Program-made: the position numbers and the translations under genes | Notes under the pieces: generated by a model | What the model was told of the DNA's origin: nothing | The model's database searches: none | The model's input: the letters and a program-made list of their open reading frames with translations, nothing else | Part shown: positions 19,555 through 28,849 of the stretch, in pieces | Layout: every line of letters starts with the position of its first letter | Position numbering within the stretch: position 1 is the stretch's first letter | Assembly (NCBI GenBank): GCA_900766165.1 | Contig: CAAFUK010000065.1 | Location: forward strand, 1 to 64,000 | Reading direction: 5' to 3' | DNA: 64,000 nucleotides | DNA from: an uncultured Collinsella sp. | GTDB lineage: Bacteria > Actinomycetota > Coriobacteriia > Coriobacteriales > Coriobacteriaceae

Positions 19555-20388
19555 CTACTCTTGGGGCATAGCCGGCATGGCCACCGTGGCACCCGGGTCC
19601 TCGCCGGCGCCGTCCACGAGCGGCAGGCCGCCCTCATGCGCAGGTCCTGCCGGAACCGTCGCAGCACCGCCAAAGACGGCAGCGGAGGCCTCGTGGTTCT
19701 CGGCAACCGCGCCCTCGGTATCAATCGCCATCTGGGGCTCGTCGTCAAAGTTGGGGACGCCCTGGGGCTCGGCGGGAACGGGCTCGGCGGTCGCATCGGC
19801 AACGGGCTCGGCGTCGACCGGCACATCGCCCTCGTCAGCGCCCTCGTCCTCGGCAGCATCTTCGCCGTTCGCAGCGGCGACGGCCTCGTGAGGATCCTTG
19901 CCCTCGGCCTCGGCGCGCATGCCCAGTACCAGGTTGCGCAGGCCCGCGACCGTGCCCTCCACGTCGGGGGCAGGCTGGTCGGCGTGCAGGTACGCCCAGT
20001 CCATCATAAAGGTTGCCGACGACAGCGCACCGATGGCCAGCGCGTCGTCGGGGCACGAAAGCTCAACCTCAAAGACGCGCTCGTCGTGCTCACTTACGCG
20101 CGTGCGGCCGCACGAGATACTGCCGGCAAGCCCGGTCTCGTTCATGAGCTCGACCGTCACGTGCTCCAGCAGGTGGCAGAGCTCGGTCTGGCCCATGCAG
20201 TCCTGGAACTCGCGGCCGGAATCGCCCAGGCACAGGTGCTTGGCAATCGCGGGCACCAGGTAGTACACGCGCGCCGTGGCCTCGATGTCCTCCGAGGTCA
20301 TGAGCGGCATGCCGGGGTTCACCAGCACATGCGCGCAGATCTTGTCCTCACTGACGGTGACCTTAAGGATGTTGAACAGGCCTGCCAT
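19555..20388 (-). CDS. Stand-alone cyanophycin-synthetase N-terminal-domain-like protein
   Basis: A 277-residue protein. Residues 35-125 resemble the N-terminal domain of cyanophycin synthetase (CphA): a VYYLVPAIAKHLC stretch, then LCHLLEHVTVELMNETG matching the CphA pattern GH-x-x-EHVALELQ-x-LAG, and SCGRTR matching the GKTR/GRTR element. The ATP-grasp and ligase domains of CphA are absent; instead there is an acidic Ala/Glu/Pro-rich tail (about 160-277) that looks disordered. Its function is not known. It starts after GGGGAG, 24 bases past the CNNM/CorC gene, so the two are likely co-transcribed. Confidence 0.65.
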   Translation of the reverse strand: MAGLFNILKVTVSEDKICAHVLVNPGMPLMTSEDIEATARVYYLVPAIAKHLCLGDSGREFQDCMGQTELCHLLEHVTVELMNETGLAGSISCGRTRVSEHDERVFEVELSCPDDALAIGALSSATFMMDWAYLHADQPAPDVEGTVAGLRNLVLGMRAEAEGKDPHEAVAAANGEDAAEDEGADEGDVPVDAEPVADATAEPVPAEPQGVPNFDDEPQMAIDTEGAVAENHEASAAVFGGAATVPAGPAHEGGLPLVDGAGEDPGATVAMPAMPQE

Positions 20389-20412
20389 AACTCTCCCCTA
20401 CTCTTCCTTGTC

Positions 20413-21786
20413 CTACTCGTCGCCGTCGTGCGGATTCGCGGAACCCGCACCCGACGTCGTCGGCTCGTCTACCGAAGACTCGGAATCCTTCTTATCGGTT
20501 TCGGCCGGAGCGATCACGCGAATGAGCGAGATGCGCTGGCCACGCATCGACTGAACTTTAAACTTGTACCCCGCGACCTCAAACACCTCTCCGATGTCGG
20601 GCACCGAGTCGCAAAGCTCCAAAATCCAGCCGGCGATGGTCTCATAATCATCGCTTTCCTCGAGCGGCCAACCAAGCTCAATCGCGTCATCGCACGAAAA
20701 ACGCCCATCGACAAGCCACTCGCGGCGCGAAAGGCGCGTGAGGTACTTGTTGTCGGGGTCGAACTCGTCTTCGATCTCGCCCACGATCTCCTCGACGATG
20801 TCCTCGATGGTGAGGATACCGGCCGTACCACCGTACTCGTCCACGACCACTACGATCTGGTCGTGCGAGGTCTGCATCTCGGACAGCAGCGGCAGGATGT
20901 CCTTGGTGTCGGGCACAAAGGTGGCGTCGCGCAAAAAGCCGGCGATGGGCTGGTCGCCCTTGCCGTCGAGCGCGGGCTGAATCAGGTCCTTGATATGCGC
21001 GATGCCCGCCACGCTGTCGGGGTCCTCGTGATAGACGGGGATGCGGCTAAAGCCGGTCTGGCGCATGGTGGACAGCACGTCGGCGACCGTCTCGTCGTCC
21101 TCGCACATGGTGGTGTCCACGCGCGGCACCATGACCTCGCGGGCAACGGTGTCGCCCAAGTCAAAGATCTCGTGGATCATACGCTTTTCCTCGTCGAGCA
21201 GGTCGTCCTGCTCCGAGACCATGTACTTGATCTCTTCTTCCGAGACGTTCTGACGGTCGTCGGCGCTCTTGATGCGCAGGATGCGGGCTAGGCCATCGGA
21301 GCAAGCGCCAGTCAGCCACACGAGCGGACGGGCGATCTTTTGGAAAAACGACAACGGCCCCACGACCTGCTTGGACACGCCCTCGGCATTGGCCAGGCCG
21401 ATGCGCTTGGGCACAAGCTCGCCAATCACGATGGACACGAAGGCGACCGCGACGGTGATGATGACCGGCGCCAGGCCGCGCGCGATGGCGGAGAGCGGCG
21501 CGATGCCAAAACTCATGAGCCACGTGGCGAGCGGGTCGGACAGGCTCGTCGAAGCGACGGCGGACGAGGCGAATCCCACGAGCGTGATGGCGACCTGGAT
21601 GGTGGCGAGCAGCTGGTCGGAGTCGGCAGCCAGCTTAATGGCACGCTCGGCGCGCCTGTCGCCTTCCTCGGCCTCGTGCTCCAGCACGGCGCGCTTGGCC
21701 GTGGTGAGCGCCATCTCGGACATAGAGAAGTAGCCGTTGATAAGCGTCAGGACAAGCGTGGTAATAAGGGAGATGGTTATATCCAT
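20413..21786 (-). CDS. CNNM/CorC (hemolysin C) family protein
   Basis: A 457-residue membrane protein with a DUF21 domain (about 1-200: SLITTLVLTLINGYFSMSEMALTTAKRA, GELVPKRIGLANAEGVSKQV), a CBS pair (about 215-335: MVPRVDTTMCEDDETVADVLSTMRQTGFSRIPVY, IVVVVDEYGGTAGILTIEDIVEEIVGEIEDEFD) and a C-terminal CorC/HlyC domain (350-435). Family members act in Mg2+/Na+ export or ion homeostasis. The tail is acidic. With the MgtE-like and SLC11-type proteins, this makes a region rich in magnesium-related genes. Confidence 0.93.
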   Translation of the reverse strand: MDITISLITTLVLTLINGYFSMSEMALTTAKRAVLEHEAEEGDRRAERAIKLAADSDQLLATIQVAITLVGFASSAVASTSLSDPLATWLMSFGIAPLSAIARGLAPVIITVAVAFVSIVIGELVPKRIGLANAEGVSKQVVGPLSFFQKIARPLVWLTGACSDGLARILRIKSADDRQNVSEEEIKYMVSEQDDLLDEEKRMIHEIFDLGDTVAREVMVPRVDTTMCEDDETVADVLSTMRQTGFSRIPVYHEDPDSVAGIAHIKDLIQPALDGKGDQPIAGFLRDATFVPDTKDILPLLSEMQTSHDQIVVVVDEYGGTAGILTIEDIVEEIVGEIEDEFDPDNKYLTRLSRREWLVDGRFSCDDAIELGWPLEESDDYETIAGWILELCDSVPDIGEVFEVAGYKFKVQSMRGQRISLIRVIAPAETDKKDSESSVDEPTTSGAGSANPHDGDE

Positions 21787-21897
21787 CGGGAGTTTCTCGA
21801 ACCTCCAAGATTCGGGACGTTAGGTCGTAAGCGTAGGTGGTGGATAGGGCAGTTGCGCCCGACGGCCGTTTGGATGCCGCGGGCATAGTCGCGATCG

Positions 21898-22581
21898 CTA
21901 GATTACGAAGAGGATCACCGCCATGAACTGGAAGATGCTGCCGGCGAGCACCCACAAGTGGAAAACACTGTGCAGATAGCGCACGTTTTTGGCGATATAG
22001 AACGGCACGCCCACGGTATAGCACACGCCGCCGACGGCGAGCAGGGCAAGTGCCACGGGGTTGAGCAGCGACACGAGCTCGGGCAGCTTAAAGACGACGA
22101 GCCAGCCCATCAGCAGGTAGACCAGGCCACTTACCCAGTGCGGTTGACGCTCGCGCATAAAGCACTCGAGGGCGATGCCGATAATGGCGATGGCCCATAC
22201 GGCAAAGAACAGCGCAGGGCCACCGTCGTTTGCGAGCGTGATGAGGCAAAACGGCGTATAGCTGCCGGCTATGAGCAGGTAGATGCAGCTGTGGTCGATG
22301 ATGCGAAACACGCGCTTAGCGCGAGCGGGCTGAATCGCGTGATAGAGCGTGGAGGCCAAGTATTCGAGGATGATACTGACGCCATAGACAATCGCCGCGG
22401 CCATGTGGGCCGGGCCTCCGCCGCGCAGGGCAGCGAATACGATCAGGAGCACCAGGCCCGCGATACCCAGCAGACAGCCGACACCATGGGTGACGGAGTT
22501 CATGATCTCCTCACCCACCGTGTAGTGTGGAACGGCCGCGGTCTTGGGTCGCGGCTTAGAACTGTCGCTCGAATCGGACAT
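21898..22581 (-). CDS. Hemolysin III family (TrhA/PAQR) membrane protein
   Basis: A 227-residue protein with seven predicted helices. The family zinc-site motifs are visible: ASTLYHAI, RIIDHSCIYLLIAGSYTPF and LHSVFHLWVLAGS. Bacterial members are linked to membrane fluidity homeostasis; hemolysin activity is historical. I chose the ATG at 22581 (MSDSSDSSK) downstream of GGAGG; a TTG six codons earlier is less likely. It is monocistronic. Confidence 0.9.
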   Translation of the reverse strand: MSDSSDSSKPRPKTAAVPHYTVGEEIMNSVTHGVGCLLGIAGLVLLIVFAALRGGGPAHMAAAIVYGVSIILEYLASTLYHAIQPARAKRVFRIIDHSCIYLLIAGSYTPFCLITLANDGGPALFFAVWAIAIIGIALECFMRERQPHWVSGLVYLLMGWLVVFKLPELVSLLNPVALALLAVGGVCYTVGVPFYIAKNVRYLHSVFHLWVLAGSIFQFMAVILFVI

Positions 22582-22689
22582 GCCGGTTACATCCTCCAAC
22601 GTAAAGAGTTCTCAACACTATATCAAAGCGTCTGGGTGCGTGCGAAATTTGCACCATACGTGACCCTTTGTTTACCCATTCTTTGCCTG

Positions 22690-22718
22690 TTGACGCATCA
22701 ACGGTGAACGTCCATAAT
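22690..22718 (+). promoter_or_regulatory. Promoter of the alpha/beta hydrolase gene
   Basis: TTGACG and CATAAT are separated by exactly 17 bp. The predicted start near 22725 leaves a leader of about 40 bases containing the imperfect palindrome ATGTT...AACAT. Confidence 0.7.
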
Positions 22719-22767
22719 GCGCTTGCATTAAATGTTGATGTATTAACATCTTATAGGAAAGCTTCTT

Positions 22768-23733
22768 ATGTCTCAAAACGCACGTTCCCATCGAAAGCTC
22801 AAGATAGCCGGCGTCGTTGCGCTGGTGGTTGTCGTTGCGCTGCTCGGATTTGCCGGCAACTTTCTGTTTGACTTCGCGCTGAATCCCCGCGCGCCATACA
22901 CCATGAAGATGATGCAGGATAGCAAGAACGACAAAGAAGGTGAGCAGCCGGATGCCGAGGAAACCGAGGCGCGGGCGTGGTTTAAAGAGAATCGCGAGAG
23001 CAGCAGCCTCACCGCAGATGACGGAACCGAACTTGCCGCTTGGTATTTTGTCGCCCCAGAGAGCACGCACGACTACGCCGTCTGCCTACACGGATACACC
23101 GATGAGCCCATCGGTATGGCCCGATACGTCAAACGATTCCATGACCGCGGCATGAACGTGCTCGCGCCCGCCGCGCGTGCCCACGAGCGCTCCGGCGGCG
23201 ACTACATCGGCATGGGCTGGCCCGAGCGGCTCGATGTCGTCGCGTGGATCGGGCGGATCGTTGCGGCCGATCCCGAGGCGCGTATCCTGGTCTTTGGCGA
23301 GTCGATGGGTGCGGCAACCGCCATGAATGTAGCGGGGGAATCTCTGCCCGCAAATGTGAAATGCATTATCGAGGACTGCGGCTATACAAGCGTTTGGGAC
23401 GAGTTTTCCCTGCAGCTCAAGGACGTGTTCGGCCTGCCCAGCTTTCCCTTGCTCGATGTAGCAAACTTGGTGTGCAACGTGCGCGCGGGCTACGACTTTC
23501 ATAAGGCAAGCAGTGTGGAGCAACTCAGACACGCGACGGTTCCCATGCTGTTTATCCACGGCGACCAGGACACCTTTGTGCCGTACGACATGCTCGACCA
23601 AAACTACGACGCGTGCGCCAGCAAGATCAAGCAAAAGCTCACCATTCATGGCGCCACCCACGCCAAGAGTGCGCAAGTTGACCCCGAGCTCTACTGGAAC
23701 ACAGTCAACAACTTCCTCGACAACTATTTTTAG
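22768..23733 (+). CDS. Membrane-anchored alpha/beta hydrolase
   Basis: A 321-residue serine hydrolase. An N-terminal helix (residues 12-35) anchors or exports it. The fold signatures are the oxyanion stretch VCLHGYTDEP, the nucleophile elbow GESMGA, Asp in IHGDQDTFVP and His in GATHAKS. It resembles the BEM46/YqkD-type hydrolases found in Gram-positive bacteria. The substrate is unknown. It has its own promoter at 22690 and a strong terminator at 23780. Confidence 0.88.
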   Translation: MSQNARSHRKLKIAGVVALVVVVALLGFAGNFLFDFALNPRAPYTMKMMQDSKNDKEGEQPDAEETEARAWFKENRESSSLTADDGTELAAWYFVAPESTHDYAVCLHGYTDEPIGMARYVKRFHDRGMNVLAPAARAHERSGGDYIGMGWPERLDVVAWIGRIVAADPEARILVFGESMGAATAMNVAGESLPANVKCIIEDCGYTSVWDEFSLQLKDVFGLPSFPLLDVANLVCNVRAGYDFHKASSVEQLRHATVPMLFIHGDQDTFVPYDMLDQNYDACASKIKQKLTIHGATHAKSAQVDPELYWNTVNNFLDNYF

Positions 23734-23779
23734 GCAGATAGTACGGTTTACTGGTCTATCTGGCCCCCTAGCACTTCCA

Positions 23780-23819
23780 AAAAGCCGCCCGCAAGCGTTG
23801 CGCTCGCGGGCGGCTTTTG
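23780..23819. terminator. Bidirectional terminator
   Basis: AAAAGCCGCCCGC and GCGGGCGGCTTTT form a 13-bp stem with A-tracts on one side and T-tracts on the other. It serves the + strand hydrolase and the convergent DUF362 gene. Confidence 0.92.
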
Positions 23820-23865
23820 CTCAACTAACGCTACAAAGGCGCTTGTTTTATCCAATAGCTAGGCG

Positions 23866-25071
23866 CTACTTGACCTCGATGAGCTCATACTTGCTCGTGC
23901 CCAGGCCAATTTTTTCGGCATGCGCGATGCACGCGCGCCAGTCGGTGTCGGGATGCGTGATGCAGAAGGGGTCACGCGCCTGCTCGCCCTCCAAATGCTC
24001 GTGGTTATGCTCCATCTTGGCCGCGCTATCGGTGAGCTCGGTGTTGGGCAGCGGCTCGGATGCCATGACGGCATCGGCGCAGGCCTGGTCGATGGCGACC
24101 GGGTCGAAGCTCGCAAACATGCCGATATCGTTGACGATAGGCGTGTCGTTTTCGGGATGGCAATCGCAGTTGGGGCTGATATCCATAGCCAGCGAAATGT
24201 GGAAGCTCGGGCGGCCGTCGACGACGGCCTTGGTGTACTCGGCGATCTTGCAGTTGAGCACGTCGGCCGCGGCGTCATAGCCGGGCTTGATGCAGTCCTG
24301 GTTGCATGCCGCAATGCAGCGCCCGCATCCCACGCAGCGATCGTGGTCGATAGCGGCCACGTGCACCGTGCGAGTAGCGCCGCTGGCAAGCTCGCGCTCG
24401 CGGGTGCCGTCGAACGAGACAGCGTTGTGCGCGCAGATCTTTTCGCAGGCACGGCAGCCAACGCAGTGCTCGGTCGAGACGTTCGGCTTGCCGGCGGCAT
24501 GCTGCTCCATCTTGCCGGCACGGCTGCCGCCTCCCATACCCAGGTTCTTCATGGCGCCGCCAAAGCCGGCCTGCTCATGGCCCTTAAAGTGGGTGAGGCT
24601 GATCACGATATCGGCATCCATGAGCGCCTGACCGATCTTGGCCTCGCGCACGTACTCGCCACCCTCGACCGGGACGAGCGCCTCGTCGGTGCCCTTGAGG
24701 CCGTCGGCGATGATGATCTGACAGCCCGTGGCATACGGGGTAAAGCCGTTCTGGTAGGCGGTGTCGATGTGCTCGAGCGCGTTTTTGCGGCTACCGACAT
24801 AGAGCGTGTTGCAGTCGGTGAGGAAGGGCTTGCCGCCCAGCTCCTTCACGACATCCGCGACGGCGCGAGCGTAGTTGGGGCGCAAAAAGCTTAAGTTGCC
24901 CAGCTCGCCAAAGTGAATCTTGATGGCGACGAACTTGTTCTCAAAGTCGATCTGCTCAATGCCGGCGCGGCGAATAAGGCGCTTGAGCTTGTCGAGCTGG
25001 CTCTCGCGAGCATGCGTGCGCAGGTTGGTAAAGTACACCTTCGCCGGTGCAGCGGGTGCAGTTGCGGTCAT
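23866..25071 (-). CDS. DUF362 domain protein with two [4Fe-4S] clusters
   Basis: A 401-residue protein. The DUF362 region (about 10-180) shows AIKIHFGELGNLSFLRPNYARAV, GSRKNALEHIDTAYQNGF and ISLTHFKGHEQAGFGGAMKNLGMG. Two ferredoxin motifs follow (CVGCRACEKICAHNAV and CVGCGRCIAACNQDCI, about 200-270), and a DUF362 remainder closes the protein (AMDISPNCDCHPENDTPI). Its role is unknown; electron transfer or iron-sulfur-linked maturation has been proposed for the family. It is common in strict anaerobes. No operon partner is adjacent. Confidence 0.88.
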   Translation of the reverse strand: MTATAPAAPAKVYFTNLRTHARESQLDKLKRLIRRAGIEQIDFENKFVAIKIHFGELGNLSFLRPNYARAVADVVKELGGKPFLTDCNTLYVGSRKNALEHIDTAYQNGFTPYATGCQIIIADGLKGTDEALVPVEGGEYVREAKIGQALMDADIVISLTHFKGHEQAGFGGAMKNLGMGGGSRAGKMEQHAAGKPNVSTEHCVGCRACEKICAHNAVSFDGTRERELASGATRTVHVAAIDHDRCVGCGRCIAACNQDCIKPGYDAAADVLNCKIAEYTKAVVDGRPSFHISLAMDISPNCDCHPENDTPIVNDIGMFASFDPVAIDQACADAVMASEPLPNTELTDSAAKMEHNHEHLEGEQARDPFCITHPDTDWRACIAHAEKIGLGTSKYELIEVK

Positions 25072-25162
25072 AGATTATCCCCTCGGTCTATATGGCGTTA
25101 CAGACATAAGGGGATGGTACCCGTTGGAGTGGGGTCAAAGTCAAGCGCAGCAACGGGCTACC

Positions 25163-25331
25163 CGGCAGTTAGGGACGTTCCTTTCCTGCCGGTAGTTGGG
25201 GACAGTCCTTGCCAACCCTGCCGGCGAGGCGGCGAGTCGGCAAAGACTATCCCGAATGGCTAGTCGTTTAAGTCTGTCCCCAATGGCCACCCCAATGGCC
25301 ACTCTTGGTCGTTTAAGTCTGTCCCCAATGA
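25163..25331. repeat. Cluster of GGGGAC-type short repeats
   Basis: Copies of GGCAGTTAGGGACGTTCC (25163) and GTTGGGGACAGTCC (25195), plus two of GTCGTTTAAGTCTGTCCCC (25263 and 25309), are packed in 170 bases between the DUF362 and FtsX-type genes. AAGTCTGTCCCC is the reverse of GGGGACAGACTT. Similar REP-like sequences elsewhere are moved by RAYT-type transposases; none is in this window. Confidence 0.65.
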
Positions 25332-27998
25332 CTATTCTTGGACTTTGAGGGCCTCGGCCAGGGGGACGCGCCTGATGGAGCGCGTGTGCAGCAGTGCCAC
25401 GACCAGGTAGGTCGCAAAGCCAATGCCGACACATGCCGCCATGGACCAGGCGGGCACGTAGATCTCGATATTGCCGTTGTAGGCAAGTAGCATCGAGCGG
25501 AAAATCGCGGTCAGCGAGCCGATGATCACGGGCAGGCTCAGCACGAGCGACGCCGCCACGCACAGCGTGATCGAGCGGATGTACAGGTGCGAGATCTCGC
25601 TATCGCGATAGCCAAAGACTTTCATGTAGCTGATCGAACGGGCGCTGTGGTCGATCACCGCCTTGGTCAGCAGGTACATAAACAGCAGGAAGATGAACAC
25701 CGCGAGCCCGATCATCATTCCGATCATTTTGCTCATCATGCCGATGAACTGGTCGCCCACGGCCCGCATGTCGTCGGGCGTGGTGTCGCCGGCAAAGTAG
25801 CGAGCATCGAGGTCGAGCTTCTCGTCGCTCACATAGCCGTTAAAGTAGGCGGCGTCGTTGCCGAACAGCTCGTTAAAGTCGTCGATACTCATATAGATAT
25901 TCATGTCCGACTTGGAGCCCCAGGCACAGTCCTTGCCCGCGTACTCAAGGGAATAATGCTCCCCCTCGTACTTGTCGATGAGCGTGACCTTCTGGCCCTC
26001 GCTCCAGCCAAACTTGTCGAGCAGGCCGCCGCCAAAGACGACGCGCCCATCGCCAACGTTGAGGTCTTTCCAATAGCGCGAATCGGGCGAGATGCCGTAG
26101 ACGGAAATCGTCTCCTCGCCATTACCATCGCCGCGGTCGTATTGCAGCTGGTAAACGGCATATTTCTCGGTCTGCGCAATCTTGTCTGCACCGTTATCGG
26201 TCGTGTTAACCGGGTGAATGTCGTCGTTGTCAGTGTCGATCTTAGAGGCCTTGTCGATCAGGTCGATAGCCTCGTCGCGGTTGCAGCCGAGGGCATCGGC
26301 GAGATCGTCAAGGCGCGCGTAAAGCGCATCCTTCTTGTCCTGGACCTTGGCGAGCGCGTCCTGCACTGCGGCCAGGCTCTCGGCAGACGGAGATGCGGTC
26401 GCGGCATCAGCTGCCGTCTGCGCCGCATCGGCCACGTCGTCAAGCTCGTCATCGGCATCTTGGGCGGCGGTGAGGAGCGCACCGTCCACCGACTGCAGGC
26501 GCTCGAGTGCCGACCACTGCTCGCGCTCCTCGGCAGTGCCCTCGAGCTCCAGCGGCGCCTTGAGCGTGTACTGGTGTTCGGCGACCAGGCTTGTCTCGAG
26601 GTTGTCCGCATAGTGCGTCATCGTGGGCAGGATCGCCAGGCCAAAGAGCATCAGCAGCGAGGCAAACGCAATGCCCACAAAGAGCGTGGCGAAGTTACCC
26701 AGGTTACGCAGGAAGATACGCAGGCGGAAGCGGGAAACAAAACCCATGCGCTCCGGCAGCTGCAAGCCGCGCTTGGTGCCCGATTTGCCGCTCGCCTCGT
26801 GGCGAAGAAACTGCAGCGGCGTCTTGCCCATCTTGCGAAGCAGGCCCACCAGCGTGATGAGAATGAGCGCGGCGGCGGGAACCACGGCACACTTCACAAA
26901 GATCTCCCAGCTCCAGTACACCTGGAAAGGTGGCAGGCTGTACGAACCGTAATAGAGGCTGCGCATGGGCTCGGTAAAGAACACAACTCCGAGCGCAGTG
27001 CCCAAAAGCGCCGCGACCACGCCCACGATAGCGGGAAGCGCAAGGTAGTGCAGCACGATCTCGCGTCGACGATAGCCGCTGGCGAGCAACGTGCCGATGA
27101 TGGCGCTCTCCTCCTCGATGGTGGCGTCGGTAAGGACCACAAAGACAAACGCCATGATCACGATGATGATGTCGAGCAGCGTCATCCACATCATAGAGTC
27201 GCCGTCCACGTCGTCGCGCGCATAGCCAATGCCCTGGTTGGAATCGGCGTCGATCAGATCGTCCACGCGCGCATCGGCGTCGGTCAGCGCCTCGACCATA
27301 TCTTGCTCGGCGTCAATGCGGTCCGCGGTGGGGAGGTCGCGATCGGTAAAGGTGAAGGAGTAGGTGTAGGCGGGTGCGCCACCGGCATCCTCGAGCGCGG
27401 CAAAGCCGCCATCGGTGACCTCGGCCACGCCGTACGTGATGGTGTTCACCGTAAAGTCCGAATTGTTGAGGAACAGCGCCTGGCTATCGGGCTGGGTCAT
27501 GATGCCGCAGATGGTATAGGTGCGGCCCTCGAGCTCAACCTCATCGCCCACGGCAAGGTCGTTGTTGGTGGCAAAGACACGGTCGATGGCCACCTCATCG
27601 TCCGTCTTGGGCTCCTTGCCCTCACAGTAGGACGCGATATCGACCTTGGTGCGGTGCGCATAGGTGCGCAGCGTGCGCTTGGTGCCATCGTCGCCGGCGG
27701 TCTTTTTGATGACGGCGTCAATGGAGAAATTCTTATAGAGCGTGACGCCGCCGACGTCACTGGCGGCATCCTCGGCGGCCTTGAGCTGGTCGTCGGTAGC
27801 CTCGAAGGAGGTGGTCACGCGGCCGTCCTCAATCGTGTACGCATCGCGCATGTCGTCGATAAGGCAGCCGATGGAATGCGCTGCGAGCAAAAAGCCCGAG
27901 GTGAGAGCGATGCTTCCGCACATAAGCAAAAAGATGCCCAGGTACTTGCCGATATTGCGGCGCAGCTCGCGCGGGAGACGTTTTGCGAGAGGTGTCAT
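25332..27998 (-). CDS. FtsX/MacB-type ABC transporter permease
   Basis: An 888-residue permease with the duplicated FtsX layout: a first helix (about 20-45), an extracytoplasmic domain, three helices (about 285-400) ending in a GKTPLQFLRHEA segment, then another helix, a second extracytoplasmic domain with a coiled-coil-like stretch (about 505-590) and three final helices. The end, RRVPLAEALKVQE, is the usual cytoplasmic tail. It works with the ATPase encoded eight bases upstream. Likely roles are export of a peptide or lipid, or mechanotransmission. I chose the ATG at 27998; the TTG at 28013 is less likely. Confidence 0.9.
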   Translation of the reverse strand: MTPLAKRLPRELRRNIGKYLGIFLLMCGSIALTSGFLLAAHSIGCLIDDMRDAYTIEDGRVTTSFEATDDQLKAAEDAASDVGGVTLYKNFSIDAVIKKTAGDDGTKRTLRTYAHRTKVDIASYCEGKEPKTDDEVAIDRVFATNNDLAVGDEVELEGRTYTICGIMTQPDSQALFLNNSDFTVNTITYGVAEVTDGGFAALEDAGGAPAYTYSFTFTDRDLPTADRIDAEQDMVEALTDADARVDDLIDADSNQGIGYARDDVDGDSMMWMTLLDIIIVIMAFVFVVLTDATIEEESAIIGTLLASGYRRREIVLHYLALPAIVGVVAALLGTALGVVFFTEPMRSLYYGSYSLPPFQVYWSWEIFVKCAVVPAAALILITLVGLLRKMGKTPLQFLRHEASGKSGTKRGLQLPERMGFVSRFRLRIFLRNLGNFATLFVGIAFASLLMLFGLAILPTMTHYADNLETSLVAEHQYTLKAPLELEGTAEEREQWSALERLQSVDGALLTAAQDADDELDDVADAAQTAADAATASPSAESLAAVQDALAKVQDKKDALYARLDDLADALGCNRDEAIDLIDKASKIDTDNDDIHPVNTTDNGADKIAQTEKYAVYQLQYDRGDGNGEETISVYGISPDSRYWKDLNVGDGRVVFGGGLLDKFGWSEGQKVTLIDKYEGEHYSLEYAGKDCAWGSKSDMNIYMSIDDFNELFGNDAAYFNGYVSDEKLDLDARYFAGDTTPDDMRAVGDQFIGMMSKMIGMMIGLAVFIFLLFMYLLTKAVIDHSARSISYMKVFGYRDSEISHLYIRSITLCVAASLVLSLPVIIGSLTAIFRSMLLAYNGNIEIYVPAWSMAACVGIGFATYLVVALLHTRSIRRVPLAEALKVQE

Positions 27999-28006
27999 GG
28001 CGCCGC

Positions 28007-28720
28007 CTACCAATCGAGCTCGGCAGCCGCAACGGGCGACTCGTTGAGCTCGTCCTCGACGATGCGCCCGTCGCGCAGGCGCAGCACGCGATTGGCCATG
28101 CGGGCGATGGCGGCATTGTGGGTGACAATGATGATGGTGCAGCCGTAGGTGCGGTTGACATCTTCCATGAGCTGCAAGATTTCCTTGGACGTCTTATAGT
28201 CAAGCGCACCCGTGGGCTCGTCGCACAGCAGCAGGCCCGGGTTTTTGACGAGCGCGCGACCGATGGCGCAACGCTGCTGCTGGCCGCCCGAGACCTGGCG
28301 CGGGAACTTGTTGCGATGTTCATAGAGGCCCAGCGAGCGCAGCAGCTCGTCAATGTTGAGCGGGTTTTTGGACAGGTGCGCCGTGACCTCGATGTTTTCC
28401 TTGATGGTGAGATCGGGCACCAGGTTGTAGAACTGGAAGACAAAGCCCAGCTCACGGCGGCGATACTCACCCAGGTCGGCGGCGTTGAGCGTGGTGAGGT
28501 CGCAGCCGTCCACCAGAATAGAGCCGGCGTCGGCATCCTCCAGGCCGCCGATCAGGTTGAGAAAGGTCGACTTGCCCGAGCCCGAGGGACCCAGCATGAC
28601 GCAGATCTCGCCGCGGTTGATGGACGCGTCGATGCCATCGAGTACCGTCAGGCGCGCATCACCGTCGCCGTAGTGCTTTTTGAGATCCTTGACCTGGACG
28701 TAGGCTTTCTTCGTCGCCAT
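28007..28720 (-). CDS. ABC transporter ATP-binding protein (MacB/LolD type)
   Basis: A 237-residue ATPase with Walker [10 protein letters not shown], signature [15 protein letters not shown], Walker [13 protein letters not shown] and switch His in IIVTHN. The [17 protein letters not shown] stretch is typical of ATPases paired with FtsX-type permeases, which agrees with the next gene. Start 28720 (MATKKAYVQ) follows GGGGGG; an upstream ATG at 28732 is possible. Confidence 0.93.
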   Translation of the reverse strand: MATKKAYVQVKDLKKHYGDGDARLTVLDGIDASINRGEICVMLGPSGSGKSTFLNLIGGLEDADAGSILVDGCDLTTLNAADLGEYRRRELGFVFQFYNLVPDLTIKENIEVTAHLSKNPLNIDELLRSLGLYEHRNKFPRQVSGGQQQRCAIGRALVKNPGLLLCDEPTGALDYKTSKEILQLMEDVNRTYGCTIIIVTHNAAIARMANRVLRLRDGRIVEDELNESPVAAAELDW

Positions 28721-28812
28721 ACTACCCCCCATTGTTAGCCTCATACTACTTTATGAACGTAATAGTAAACCTTGGCGAACTATTTTTGGGCGAGAGTGGG
28801 GATTTGTTTCAA

Positions 28813-28847
28813 GACTAGTCGTTGGGGACGTTCTTGAATGACCAGGT
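28813..28847. repeat. Short GGGGAC-type intergenic repeat, copy at 28.8 kb
   Basis: GACTAGTCGTTGGGGACG followed by TTCTTGAATGACCAGGT. It is nearly the inverse-ended twin of the copy at 16769-16800 (TTGGGGACG core, TGACTAGT arms). Confidence 0.6.
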
Positions 28848-28849
28848 GG

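Noticed and set aside
25587..28148. An 853-codon plus-strand frame opposite the FtsX-type permease
   Set aside because: The permease on the minus strand has clear family features; the opposite frame is rich in His, Arg and Gly typical of antisense shadows in high-GC DNA.
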